Assembly: GCA_033032865.1 (NCBI GenBank)
Contig: JAWHQI010000501.1
Location: 682,001 to 746,000 of the forward strand
DNA: 64,000 nt
DNA from: Dactylorhiza incarnata
Lineage: Eukaryota; Streptophyta; Magnoliopsida; Asparagales; Orchidaceae
Direction of reading: 5' to 3'
How positions within the stretch are numbered: position 1 is the first letter of the stretch; each line of letters opens with the position of its first letter. Both the position numbers and the translations under genes were made by a program. The notes beneath the pieces are model-generated. The model worked only from the letters and a program-made list of their open reading frames with translations. It was not told the DNA's origin and did not search any database. Positions 42,304 to 55,089 of the stretch are shown piece by piece.

Positions 42304-43194
42304 TCGCACTTCTTTAATTTATGCAATTTACCGCTTTCATTTTAATTCCGTAGAGTGCGTGAGTTTTCAATTAGTGCGTCTTTTGTTTTTAATATAATTG
42401 TTTTTTGCTAATTCCGCTAACCGCTCAATCGTTTAAAATCGCCGTAGTTATCATTATCGCTTTATTAAACTCTAAAAAAATTTTAAGCAAAACTACTTTC
42501 TAAATTAACGTTTCCGTGCTTTTTCACTTTTTATCGCAATTATCGTTAAACGCGCGCCAACCTTAATTTTCGTCATTAGTTTTTCTACAAAATTATAAAA
42601 ATCAATTCAAAACTCTTTTCGATAAAATAATAGCGCGTTCCGTAGAAGTAGAAATAATCGATACGACCTTGGAAAAATACGACCTTGATATTTCAAAAAG
42701 AAATATCATATACTACTATCGATAAGGTCCACTTGCCTTTATCGATTTTAGTCCGGATAATTATTTAAACCCAAAAGCTTTCTCTCCAAAGCAATTTTTA
42801 AAACTCTCTTTTAAACACTAAAAAATTGTTGCAACAACTCTTTGGTTGTTGCAACTAGCTCAAGGTAAAAGGAGTTTTAAAACTATCATTTACAAAGTTG
42901 TTGCAACAACTCACAAAATTGTTGCAACAACATATTCAAAAAGCTTTCAACTTTCATTTCAAACATAAGCCTTTCAAACCCTTTCTACTTAGCTTTTGAC
43001 GACGCGGCCAAAGAGCAATCCTCGATATTTTGAAAGAGGAAAAGGCCGTTACTTCTATCTTTCGATAGGATAACGGGTAATTCCTCGAAGTAGAATTACT
43101 CGCGGGACTCTTCGAAAACGTCCGCCCTAGGCTAAAGTCTAAAGAAAGAAAGAGCTTTTCAAAAAAAAGTCAACGCTTAAACGTATCAAGTTTT

Positions 43195-43212
43195 TGGCGC
43201 CGTTGCCGGGGA
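43195..43212 (+). other. primer-binding site of the Athila element
   Basis: TGGCGCCGTTGCCGGGGA, six bases after the LTR end; typical of Athila elements. Confidence 0.85.
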
Positions 43213-43555
43213 CTTGTGTCATTATTTTGAAATCGGTAACGCTATTAATTTTATCTTATATTTCAACTCTTTTTCTAATATATATTTCTCTTATCCTACA
43301 AAACAAAAAAAATTAAGAAAAAAAAAATCTCTATTTAAGAAAAAAGGAAAAATTTAAAATCTCTAAAAAATATATATATATAGCGATATTTTCTACTTTC
43401 GAAAAGAAAATCAAAAAAAATATTTTCCCCCTCTTTCTTTCTTTCCTTCTTTGTAAAAATATTCCCAAAACAAAAACATCAAAAAAAACAACAAATCTAT
43501 AAAAAGAAAAACAAGAAAACTCTTTCTTCCAAAAAAATTAATTAAAGAATAGTGT

Positions 43556-44263
43556 ATGACCCGAGGAGAATCTTCGGATAATCCGACTATACCTTTTGAT
43601 CCTGAAATCGAGCGCACGTTTCACGAGCGCCGCCGATCTCATAATCAAAATCTACAAATAGATCCCGAAGAATCCGTCGGCGATATACATATAGGCGTGA
43701 TGGGCGATCCTAATCTAAATGCGGCCCCACAGCGGACCATGGCCTATTATGCTAGGCCAAATTTAGAGGATACAGGATCGAGCGTCACCCGCCCCGCGGT
43801 AGCTAATAATAATTTCGAAATCAAATCCAGTATAATTCAAATGGTACAACAGTCGATTCAGTTTGACGGTTTGCCAGATGAGGACCCAAACCAACACCTT
43901 AATAATTTTTTAGAAATTTGCGACACCTTCAAGATTAATGGCGTCAGCGATGACGCCATTCGCTTGCGCTTATTTCCCTTTTCCCTGCGGACAAAGGCGA
44001 AATCGTGGTTGACTTCTCTTCCGAGAGGGTCCATAACCACGTGGGCCGAATTGACGGAGAATTTTCTAACTAAATATTTTCCTCCGTCAAAAACCGGTAA
44101 ATTACGCACCGATATCGCATCCTGCATTCAATTCAATTCCGAGTCTCTCTACGAGACTTGGGAACGTTTTAAAGAATATTTGCGTAGGTGTCCTCATCAC
44201 GCGCTACCAACTTGGCTTCAGGTACAAACGTTCTATAACGGCTTGAATTTCTCAACGAGATAG
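43556..44263 (+). pseudogene. Athila gag
   Basis: The ATG at 43556 begins MTRGESSDNP. The conserved core follows (MVQQSIQFDGLPDEDPNQHL, FLEICDTFKINGVSDDAIRL, RLFPFSLRTKAKSWLTSLP, FKEYLRRCPHHALPTWLQ). A TAG at 44261-44263 interrupts the frame just before MIDAAARGTLNNKTPEAA, which belongs to the same polyprotein in related elements, so the stop is a nonsense mutation. The 350 bp between PBS and ATG form the leader. Confidence 0.9.
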
Positions 44264-47200
44264 ATGATCGACGCAGCCGCCCGGGGAACGTTAAACAACA
44301 AAACCCCGGAGGCCGCTCAAGCTCTGATCGAAGAAATGGCCATGAACGCGTACCAATGGAACGTGCCAAGGTCGCGTCCTCCTAAACCGGCTGGTATTTT
44401 CGAAGTGGATGCCACTACTCACTTAGCCTCGCAGGTAGAGCGGCTAAATAAGCAAGTGGCGGAGATGACTGCTTCCTCCTCCACTCCCGCTTGGGCTAAT
44501 AATCCTAATAATAATAATAATAAAAATTTTAATAATCCTAATAATAATAATAATAATAATTTTAATAATCTTAATAATAATCTTAATAATAATATTAATA
44601 AGAACAATAATTTAAGCGAGGAATCGGTGGATTACGTGGGCAATCAAGTGCGGGCGCCCTTCAACCCATATAGTAATAACTATAACCCGGGTTGGAGGAG
44701 CCACCCGAACTTCTCCTGGAGTAACCCTAATAATGCGCAACGCCCTCCACCTGCGATCCCGCAAGGATTTCCGCATGGATATCCCCAAGGATTTCAGCAG
44801 GGTTTTGCGCCTCCTCCTCCAAAACCTTCTCCGCTCGAGGAGATTTTTGCAAAATACATGGCTTCCAACGACGCAAATATCCGGAATATAACCGGATCGC
44901 TAAAAAATTTAGAAATGCAGGTTGGACAGCTTGCAAAAATGGTCTCCGAGCGGCCACTTGGAGCACTACCTGGGAACTCGGAGCAGAACCCGCGTGAAAA
45001 TGCCCACGCCATTACCCTTCGCAGCGGCAAGGAGGTTGACTCCCCATTGCGGGTTGAGCATCGGGTAACTGTTTCGCCTCCGACCCCTGCACCCTCGTCT
45101 TTTATTTTAGTAGATACGGAAAAAATATTAGCGCCGGGCGTCTCGAGCCCGCAAATTCCGTACCCCGCAAAATTTAATAAAGAGAAGGAGGACGAACATT
45201 ACAAAAAGTTTTTACAAATATTTAAACAAATTCAAATTAACGTCCCCTTCTGCGAGGCACTCTCACAAATGCCGAAATATGCAAAATACCTTAAGGAGCT
45301 CCTTTCTAATAAAAAGAAGCTCGAGGGTATTTCGCGTGTTTCCTTAAATGCGGAATGCTCGGCGGTTCTACTTAATAAATTACCGCCTAAGCTAAACGAT
45401 CCGGGAAGGTTTTCCATCCCGTGCCTATTCGGCAATTTATTAATAAAGTACGCCCTAGCGGACCTGGGAGCGAGCATCAATTTGATGCCCTTCTCCCTCT
45501 TTAAAAAACTAGATTTGGGTGTTCCCACCCCAACAAAAATGAGCATTCAACTCGCGGATCGCTCGATAAAATATCCTATCGGGGTAGTGGAGGACGTTCT
45601 GGTCAAGGTTGACAAGTTTATCTTCCCGGTAGACTTCGTCATCCTCGACATCGAGGAGGACGCCGAGGTGCCAATTATCCTCGGTCGCCCTTTCCTCGCG
45701 ACCTCCCGCGCATTAATTGATGTGAGTAATGGTCGCCTCCTCCTTCGGGTAGGGGACGACGAAGTTACCCTTCTTATTAATCCCTCGATGCGAAACTCTT
45801 TATCGAACGATGATTCCTGCTTTCACTTAGAATCCGCGTTCGAGGATGAATGTTCTTCGCTTGCAGAATTACTCGCTTTAACTTTAGACGATCCGGATTT
45901 GGCGGACCTCGCCCCTTTGGACGAGTTACCGCCAGATTCGCCTTTCGAATCTTTTAATTCTAAAAGTTTAAAAATAACAACTTCTTACGAAGAACCTCCG
46001 GTCTTGGAGCTTAAGCCACTCCCCGACCATTTAAAATACGTTTTTCTCGCCGCGGACTTAAAACTCCCGGTTATTATTTCGTCTTCTTTAACCGATTCGG
46101 AAACCTCCGAATTAGTTAAAGTTTTGTCCACGCATCGCCATGCAATAGCATGGCAAATTTCAGATATTAGGGGGATAAATCCCTCTTTTTGCACGCACAA
46201 AATTTTCTTAGAAGATAATTCCCGCAAAACCATCCAGCCTCAGCGACGACTTAACCCGAATATGCGGGATGCCGTTAAGGCTGAAGTAATAAAACTCCTG
46301 GATGCGGGGATTATCTACCCTATATCCGACAGCACGTGGGTTAGTCCCATTCATGTCGTGCCTAAAAAGGGCGGTCTAACGGTAGTGGCAAATCAACATA
46401 ACGAATTAATTCCAACCCGTACTGTTACGGGTTGGAGGGTGTGCATCGATTACCGAAAATTAAATGATGCCACCCGCAAAGACCACTTTCCGTTACCGTT
46501 TATCGATCAAATTTTGGAGCGACTATGGGGTCATCCTTATTATTGTTTTCTCGACGGTCTATCGGGATTTTTACAAATTCCAATCTCCCCCGAAGATCAG
46601 GAGAAAACAACCTTTACGTGCCCCTTCGGTACCTTCGCGTACCGAAGGATGCCATTCGGCCTCTGCAATGCGCCAGCTACATTTCAACGATGTATGCTAG
46701 CGATATTTGGAGAGCTCGTAGAGGATATTATGGAAGTCTTTATGGATGACTTCTCGGTTTTTGGAAGCTCCTTCCAAAACTGCCTTCAAAATTTAGATCG
46801 AGTCCTCCAACGATGCGAAGACACGAACCTGGTTTTAAACTGGGAAAAGTGTAATTTCATGGTTCGAGAAGGCTTAGTTCTCGGCCACAAAATTTCTGAA
46901 AGAGGGATGGAGGTCGACAAGGCCAAGGTCGAAATAATTGAAAAACTCCCCGCGCCCTCAAATATAAAATCAATTCGCAGTTTTCTTGGCCACGCGGGTT
47001 TCTATAGGCGGTTTATTCAAAACTTTTCCAAAATAACAAAACCGCTAACCCACCTCCTGGAGAAAGAATCTCCATTCATTTTTGATAGCGCGTGCGTAGA
47101 GGCATTCAATGCCATAAAAAATAAACTTATACATTCTCCCATTCTGGTGGCGCCCGATTGGACCCTTCCGTTTGAGATTATGTGCGACGCGAGCGATATA

Positions 47201-48915
47201 GCGGTAGGGGCCGTATTAGGCCAACGCGTAAATAAATATTTTCATCCTATCTACTACGCGTCTCGCACGCTCACGGCCGCACAGGCTAATTACACGACAA
47301 CGGAAAAGGAACTCCTTGCCGTCGTCTTCGTCATAGATAAGTTTAGGCCCTACGTCACGCTTTCTAAAATTATAATATTTACCGACCACTCCGCACTTAA
47401 ATATTTATTAGAAAAAATGGACGCTAAGCCCCGCCTTCTTCGATGGATCCTCCTATTACAAGAATTCGATTTAGAGATCCGGGATAAGAAGGGGGCCGAA
47501 AATTTAGCGGCCGACCACCTTTCTCGTTTAGAACACCCAATCGCGGAAGCGCTCTTCGAACCGGAAATCGATGATCGATTTCCCGAGGAGCATCTTTTAG
47601 CTTTAAATAATTTAAAAACTTCTCCCTCGCCTTGGTTCGCAGACTACGCCAACTATTTAGTTGCGCGGGTGCTCCCGAAAGACTTTTCAAAACAGCAAAA
47701 GAAGAAATTCTTTTCTGATTTGAAAAATTACTTTTGGGAGGACCCTTTCTTATTTCGCGTCTGCGCGGACCAAGTCGTGCGGAGATGCGTTTCGAGCGAG
47801 GAGGGTGCGCAAATTTTGCGGCACTGCCACGAAGGGCCGACCGGGGGGCATTATCAAGCCAACCGGACCGGGCAGAAGGCGCTGGAGGCGGGCTTTTATT
47901 GGCCCGCTCTCTTCAAAGACGCTCACACTTTTGTGAGCGCATGTGATAGCTGTCAACGGTCGGGTAACATCTCTCATCGTGACGAGATGCCCCAAAATTT
48001 TTATTTAGAATGCAAAATTTTCGATTTATGGGGGATAGATTTCATAGGCCCCCTACCTCCTTCATATACAAATCGCTACATTTTAGTGGCGGTCGACTAC
48101 GTATCTAGGTGGGCGGAAGCACAAGCTCTCCCCACCAACGATGCGAGAGTCGTCGTCAAATTTCTTAAAAAATTATTTTCTCGCTTCGGCACGCCCCGCG
48201 CAATAGTTAGTGATAGGGGACGCACTTTTGCAACGCCCAGTTTGCAAAAATATTAACCAAATATGGCGTTACACATAAGCTCGCCACCGCCTATCACCCC
48301 CAAACGAGCGGTCAAGTGGAGGTAGTAAATCGAGAAATTAAGCGAATATTAGAAAAAACCGTTTCCACTAATAGGAAGGATTGGGCAATTAAATTAGACG
48401 ACGCGTTGTGGGCATATCGTACGGCGTACAAGACCGCAACCGGTTGTACGCCTTATCGATTAGTCTACGGCAAGGCGTGTCATTTGCCCGTAGAATTAGA
48501 GCACCGCGCTTTTTGGGCGTTAAAGCTTTTAAATCTCGATCATAATTTAACCGCCGAAAACCGGAAATTCTAATTAAACGAACTCGATGAATGGCGTGCG
48601 AATGCCTACGAGAGTAATAAATTTTATAAGGAACGCTCTAAATTTTACCACGACCGAAAAATTAAATTTCCAAAATCATTTGCGCCAGGCGACCTCGTCC
48701 TCCTATATAATTCACGTATTCGTCTTTTTCCGGGGAAACTAAAATCCCGTTGGTCCGGCCCCTTTCAAGTGAAAGAGGTTTGGCCATACGGAACCGTCCT
48801 TATAACCCACCCGGAAAAAGGCGACTTAAAAGTTAACGGTCACCGACTAAAACTCTACCACGCGGGGGATCAACTGGGAGGGAAGCTAAATTCCATACCC
48901 CTCCCCCACCTCTAA
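44264..48915 (+). pseudogene. Athila gag C-terminus and pol
   Basis: It continues in the same frame as gag. An Asn-rich microsatellite-coded stretch lies at 44503-44610, protease with ADLGASINLMPFSLF at about 45455-45505, and RT with WRVCIDYRKLNDATRKDHFP, FLDGLSGFLQI and catalytic FMDDF (46738-46752). RNase H has FEIMCDASDIAVGAVLG and FTDHSALKYLL. Integrase has a zinc finger (HCHEGPTGGHY...CDSCQRSG) and WGIDFIGPLPP near 48029. A one-base shift near 48217 moves the frame; the rest ([20 protein letters not shown], then [15 protein letters not shown]) reads on from there. A TAA at 48571-48573 breaks it again and the C-terminus ends near 48915. The element cannot make a full polyprotein. Confidence 0.92.
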
Positions 48916-51499
48916 AACGATCGTACCCCGCCAACGCGTCAAGCTACGAGACGGTAAACAAAGCGCTCGTGGGAGGCACCCCCATATTTATCTAATTACG
49001 CTTTTTTTTATTATTGTTCTTATTTACATAAAAAAAAAAAATGATGAAATAAATTTTAATTTCAAAACAAAAAACTAAAACAAAAATATAATTAATAATA
49101 ATAATAAATAATTATAATAAAACAAAATGAAAAATAATATTAATAACTATGCATATTTTAAATTATCATTCTTTTTCCAAAAAGAAACATAAAACAAAAT
49201 CAAATAATACAAAAACTTTAAAACAAAAATCAAAAAGAATTTTGGGAATTTTAAGATAAGACAATAGGAAGTTTCTCAAAGTAGGATTACTCGACAGACC
49301 CGAGAGGGGATTTTTGTCGATATTTCGAAACGAGAAAACCCCATTGCTTTTACCTTTTTATTTCTCTTATTTCTTCCTTGCTTTTTATCTTAAAGCTTTT
49401 TCTTTATTTACTTTATTTTATCTTTCTTAAAATTTTGATATATTTTAAAACATGCATATTTCAAAATTAAAACCAAAACAAAAAAAAAATATAATATAAA
49501 TAATAAAATAAAAATGATGATAAAAATTTATTTTTATCATACCCCAAAAAAATATGATCACATATATACTTTTAACTTCTTTTATACGTATTTTATTCGT
49601 GTTTTGTACATTTCGGAAAACTAAAACAAACAAAAAAAAACAATTTTGTATATATTCGTGGAGTTCCTTTTTATTTGTAATTATTCTTGTATATATTTTT
49701 TTCTATTTTGTAATTAAATCTTTTCTTTTTTTTGTAAATATTTTCATTCCTCACACTTAACTTCAACATTGAGGACAATGTTGGCTTTAAGTATGGGGGC
49801 GTATTTTCCCTCTTTTTGTAATTATTTTTGCCCCTCCCATATATGAAAAATTTGTTACAACATAAAACTTATTTGTTATAACATAACAAAATTTGTTATG
49901 ACATAAGAAAATTATGTTGCAACATATTTGTCCCTCTTTTCATTTTTCTTTTCTTTTTGTAAAAACAATTTAATATGTAAATAGGAAATCAAATGAAAAA
50001 TCCAAAAAATCATTAATTAACTTAGAAAAAAAAAACACAAAAAATTTTTTTTTATATAAATGTTTTATATTTATGTCTTTTATTTGTATATAAAAATCCT
50101 TATTTATAATAATAAATCAAAATAAAAAAAAAATGATGAAAAATGTACTTAAAAATTTGTTATAACAAAATTCATTTTGTCATAACACCAAAAATGTTTT
50201 TCCTTCTCTCTTTTCTTTTCTATCCTTTTTTTATTAATGTACATATTTTTAACAAAATTTAAAAATAAAAAAAATGATGAAAAAATTTTTTTTTAGAAAA
50301 AATCAAAAATATTTTGTATGTATTTTTACTTTTCTTAATTTTCTTCTTTTTTTTAGTATTTATATATGCATTTTGTTATAAAGAAAATCAAAAATCCCAA
50401 AAATATCATATCTAAAAAATTTCAAAAAAAAAATATTTGAAAAACTTATCAAAAAATCCAAAAATAAAATAAAACCCCTACTTAGCTTTTTGTTATTTCC
50501 AAGGCTAGGTTAGTCTTATCTTTAAGCGTTTTTCATTATTTATGATTTGCTAAAACAATTTTATTTATTTCATAGTTTGAAAAATTTAAATCGAGGAATT
50601 TTCAGTAGTAAAGAAAATCTTGCGATCTTAATTTAATTTGAGAACAGAATTTTTAGCACTACCTCGGGTTTACCCTAAATAGATTCCTTTTTGTATTATA
50701 TTGGCAAACCATCTTTAGATTCAATTATTCTAACTCCAAACTTGTGAAACTTTGGGAATGTTTTTAATCTACTAAACTTGCTCTCAAAAATCTTTTTTAT
50801 TAATCTAGAATTTCTCTTGAAACCCCCCTTATAAACACCCCTTAGCTTGGCATAAAAATAATAAAAGTAGGAGTTTTAAAAGAAATCCTGTGTCAATGGG
50901 AATAAAGAGATTCCGTAAACACAGGCACCCAATATTGTTAAAAGAAATCCCGTGTCAATGGGAATAAAAAAATAATAATTCCGTAAACACGGGCATTGGG
51001 TTAAGTTTAGAAAAGATTTCAATTCTCCCGCGTAAACCAACGCTGGGAATCAAAGCAAAACCACCAAAAAGGTGGGGTGAGAGGATAAAGTCCATCACCC
51101 CTAAATCCAAGCACTCTTCTTTTTGCCAAGGCTACCTTTTTTCCCCTACCCCTTAGCCAATAAAATTGTACCTAGATTTTAATTTAAAAAAGTTTGGGAG
51201 AGCATAATTAGTAGGCTTTATTTATTCTTAAAAACTTTCTTAAAAAGGTTAAAGTTTTATATAATTCTATTCTAATTAAAAGGTACCAAAGACTGCAATA
51301 ATCGACGTTATTTAGCTAACTTTAGAAGTCTCGCTAAAAAATTTTCGCTCTTTTTAAATTATTTTCATAATTTTGGACTTACCTCTTTAAATACCCTAAA
51401 TTTATTTCGATCTTACTTTTGATTTAATAAAAACTTTAGTAAATTAGAAATTTTATTAAACGTCTTATAGGTATCCCTTACTTTTGCTCTGGAATAGCA
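48916..51499 (+). other. Athila 3' non-coding interior, no env ORF
   Basis: 2.6 kb of A/T-rich sequence. Athila elements often carry an env-like ORF here; only short, low-complexity frames are visible. At 49752-49796, 'aacattgaggacaatgttgg' and 'ctttaagtatgggggcg' form an internal polypurine-like motif. Palindromes such as ttgttataacataacaa recur at 49850-49930 and 50155-50190. Confidence 0.6.
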
Positions 51500-51521
51500 A
51501 AAGCTTAAGTATGGGGGTGTT
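51500..51521 (+). other. polypurine tract of the Athila element
   Basis: aaaagcttaagtatgggggt lies directly before the right LTR. Confidence 0.8.
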
Positions 51522-52145
51522 TGATGAATAACAAATTATGCATATTTTTAGTATCTTTTCTAGCCTAATTTTGGGTAATTTTGTACATATTGCTTTTTAA
51601 TCATTGAAATAATCACTTCTTTTTTTTTCTTTTGTAAAAATAAGTAATTATACATATAAAAGAATAAAATTTTGAAATATTATTGTATAATAAATTTATT
51701 ATAAATATAATAAATATATATAATATATAATATATAAGTAGAAATATATATGTAAATAATAAGTATAAGAAATAATCATATATTTATATGTAAATATAAA
51801 TGAAAAATAGTAATAATAATATAAATAATATAAAAATAATAAGATAAATAGGATGAAAATATATATATATATATATAATATAGTAGTATTGTATATTAAT
51901 AACATAATAATAATAATGAATAATAAATATATTATAAATATAATAAAATACATATATGTAAAATATATGTATACGTATAAATATATATGTATAGTATATA
52001 AAATGTAAATAATAATAGTAATATATATATATATAAATTAAATATAAACATATAAATAACTATGTAAATTAAATGAAAATAAAATAAAAAAATAAAAATA
52101 TCTGTGTAATTATAATAAATATAATTATTGCTCTTTGTATGTTGA

Positions 52146-52215
52146 AGGAGCCGCTTGGCTCATTGGTTCTGTCTTGGCTTGCCGCGCTGCTGACCCGGGT
52201 TCGAAACCTAGCGCT
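52146..52215 (+). other. tRNA-like module 1, right LTR copy
   Basis: Same A-box and B-box (GGTTCGAAACC at 52198-52208) as the copy at 40962-41033. Confidence 0.6.
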
Positions 52216-52324
52216 GTCTATTTATTGGGAATTAATTCTGTCTGGGCGATTCCACATTTTTTTTTGTCTTTTATAAATTATGATGCTAACATAATTTATT
52301 TTATATACCCCTTTACTTTGTAGA

Positions 52325-52407
52325 TGGAGCCACTTGGCTCATTGGTTCTGGACTTGGTTGACCACGCAGCCGCCCTGGGTTCGAATCCAGGCCAGCGCAC
52401 CTTTTTG
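52325..52407 (+). other. tRNA-like module 2, right LTR copy
   Basis: B-box GGTTCGAATCC at 52378-52388, then a TTTTT run at 52402-52406, as in the left LTR. Confidence 0.6.
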
Positions 52408-52818
52408 CTGGATTAAATCCAGCCCGCGGCCCTGCCCGCGCCACTGCCCGCTGCCCGCGCCCGCTGCCCGCGCCCGTGCCCCGCTGCCCGCGCCAACCTC
52501 CAGCTCAGCCCGCCAGCTAGCCCCTTCCAGCCCTCTAACCGCACCCCAGCTTCTTCCATCCAGCTTGCAGCACACTTTTTTTAGCTATTTGCCCCCCCTC
52601 TCTCTCTCTTTTGCCTATAAATAAGAGGGCTCTTCCTCATTTTTAAAGGTTCATCATTTTAGAACCTAGACTAGTGTTTGTGAGTTTGTTTTGAGTGTTC
52701 TTGTGAGCTTTTGTAAGTGTTCTTGTGAGTTTTATATGTGTTTTTGTGGGTGTTTCTAAGCCCTTGTTTGAGCTCTTTCTCCTCCTATTTAAGCTTTTTT
52801 GTAAAAGTTGTAATCTCT

Positions 52819-53063
52819 TTTTTTTATATATATATATATGAATATATGTTCTTCTTTGTTCTTATTGTGGTAACTTAGTTTTTGTTTTCTCTTTCTTTTA
52901 TTTTTCTTTTTCCTTTTTTTTCTTCTTTATGTAAGTGTATGTTGTAATCTCTTTTTTTTATATATATATATGAATATATGTTCTTCTTTGTTCTTATTGT
53001 GGTAACTTAGTTTTTGTTTTCTCTTTCTTTTATTTTTCTTTTTCCTTTTTTTTCTTCTTTATG
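52819..53063. repeat. 123-bp tandem duplication unique to the right Athila LTR
   Basis: The block from 'ttgtaatctcttttttt' to 'tttatgtaagtgt' occurs twice in succession here but once in the left LTR (about 41659-41785). It arose after or during this insertion. Confidence 0.9.
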
Positions 53064-54821
53064 TAAGTGTGTGTGTGTGTGTAGGAGATTAAATTGTTTT
53101 TTATTTTGGTTTGTTGTTTTTATTTTCTTTTTCTTTTTTAGTAAGTGTGTGTGAGTGTATGAGAGTAAATTGTTTTTATTTTAGTTTCATTTTGTTATTA
53201 GTGTGTGTGAGTGTAGGAGAATAGATTTTATTTTCTTTTAACTTAGTTTCATTTATGTTGTGTGTGTGAGTGTATGAGTTAATTTTTGTTTTCTTTAACT
53301 TAGATTTCAATTAAAGTAAGTGTGCGTGTGTGTAGGTGGATAAATTTTGCGCCCTTTTTGTAATTCAATAGCTTAGCTTTCATTTCCGTCACGCATTTAT
53401 TTCCCGCCTATCCATTTGGATAGGACTCGTCACGCATTTATTTCCCGCCTATCCATTTGGATAGGACTCGTCACGCATTTATTTCCCGCCTATCCATTTG
53501 GATAGAACTCGTCACGCATTTATTTCCCGCCTATCCATTTGGATAGGACTCGCTCACGCATTTATTTCCCCTCTACCTATTTGGGTAGGGATCGCACTTC
53601 TTTAATTTATGCAATTTACCGCTTTCATTTTAATTCCGTAGAGTGCGTGAGTTTTCAATTAGTGCGTCTTTTGTTTTTAATATAATTGCTTTTTGCTAAT
53701 TCCGCTAACCGCTCAATCGTTTAAAATCGTCGTAGTTATCATTATCGCTTTATTAAACTCTAAAAAAATTTTAAGCAAAACTATTTTCTAAATTAACGTT
53801 TCCGTGTTTTTTCACTTTTTATCGCAATTATCGTTAAACGCACGCCAACCTTAATTTTCGTCACTAGTTTTTCTACAAAATTATAAAAATCAATTCAAAA
53901 CTCTTTTCGATAAAATAATAGCGCGTTCCGTAGAAGTAGAAATAATCGATACGACCTTGGAAAAATACGACCTTGATATTTCAAAAAGAAATATCCTATA
54001 CTACTATCGATAAGGTCCACTTGCCTTTATCGATTTTAGTCCGGATAATTATTTAAACCCAAAAGCTTTCTCTCCAAAGCAATTTTTAAAACTCTCTTTT
54101 AAACACTAAAAAATTGTTGCAACAACTCTTTGGTTGTTGCAACTAGCTCAAGGTAAAAGGAGTTTTAAAACTATCATTTACAAAGTTGTTGCAACAACTC
54201 ACAAAATTGTTGCAACAACATATTCAAAAAGCTTTCAACTTTCATTTCAAACATAAGCCTTTCAAACCCTTTCTACTTAGCTTTTGGCGACGCGGCCAAA
54301 GAGCAATCCTCGATATTTTGAAAGAGGAAAAGGCCGTTACTTCTATCTTTCGATAGGATAACGGGTAATTCCTCGAAGTAGAATTACTCGCGGGACTCTT
54401 CGAAAACGTCCGCCCTAGGCTAAAGTCTAAAGAAAGAAAGAGCTTTTCAAAAAAAAAGTCAACGCTTAAACGTATCAGGTAGACCGGTCGAATTACCTTA
54501 GCTCAAGAGCAAGTCGAGCCCGCAAACACTCAATGAAAGAATTAGTGGACGACACGAAGACGTTTTTAACGTGGAAAACCCGGAAAGGGTACAAAACCAC
54601 GCGGTCGGAGTTGTGCCAGCCAAATTCCACTATACGTCGGTTGGTTACAAGTAAAACTGAGAACTCGAGGGCGACATGACGCCGCTCGTTACAGTGGTAA
54701 TAAAGAGAATCTCCGAGGGTGACAGGCCACCACTTAGGAAACTAAGTATTTTCTCCGCTGGAATGAAAGTGAGATGCTTTAGTCGCCTTTTAAAGTCCGG
54801 AGGATCTCCGAGTTCCTTAAG

Positions 54822-55010
54822 AAGAATGTCTTCGAAAGCGAAGGAGATCTTCAAAGGCTCGAAGGAGATCTTCGAAAACTCGAAGATCTTAGAAGACTCA
54901 AAGATCTTAGAAGACTTGGAGGAAATCTTCGAAGACTAGAAGGAGATCTTTGAAAACTTGAAGGAGATCTCCAAAGACTTGAAGGAGATCTTCAAGCGCC
55001 GAAGGAGAAC
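54822..55010. repeat. purine-rich repeats built on GAAGGAGATCTTC
   Basis: At least eight variants of 'gaaggagatcttc' or 'gaagatcttagaagac' follow each other in the expected transcribed leader part of the LTR. Many are themselves short palindromes (gaagatcttc). Confidence 0.9.
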
Positions 55011-55081
55011 TCTGAGGAATCTTCAAAGGAGCTCTCTCGGGTGTAGAAGACAAGGTCTCTTGAAATGAAAGCTCTGGGCTC

Positions 55082-55089
55082 CTTTTATA
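55082..55089 (-). promoter_or_regulatory. TATA box of the second Tat-type 5' LTR
   Basis: The minus strand reads CCAAAGCTATAAAAGGAGCC, a strong TATA box. Confidence 0.65.

Larger units (their letters stand above)
40346..43188 (+). repeat. 5' LTR of the Athila element
   Basis: The first 600 bases are extremely AT-rich. Next come two tRNA-like modules, a GC-rich 'gcccgc' stretch, a TATA box (41467-41475), T/G-rich sequence with (TG)n runs, 41-bp repeats and a part with GTTGTTGCAACAAC palindromes. Confidence 0.95.
40346..54477 (+). mobile_element. Athila-lineage Ty3/gypsy element, structurally complete
   Basis: LTRs 40346-43188 (2843 bp) and 51522-54477 (2956 bp) begin TGATGAATAACAAATTATG and end ACGTATCA. 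The TSD GGTAG is at 40341-40345 and 54478-54482. PBS TGGCGCCGTTGCCGGGGA follows the left LTR and a polypurine tract precedes the right one. gag-pol spans 43556-48915 and is Athila-like. It inserted into the 5' LTR of the second Tat-type element, 28 bp from that LTR's end. The two LTRs are nearly identical apart from a 123-bp duplication in the right one and small indels in AT-rich parts, so it is a young insertion. No env-like ORF is seen. Confidence 0.95.
51522..54477 (+). repeat. 3' LTR of the Athila element
   Basis: It matches 40346-43188 almost throughout. Differences include the 123-bp duplication at 52819-53063, a shortened GC-rich stretch near 52430-52480 and changes in AT dinucleotide length. 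Confidence 0.95.

Noticed and set aside
48916..51499. env-like gene of the Athila element
   Set aside because: Only short AT-rich frames; no signal peptide or transmembrane pattern in an ORF of plausible length.
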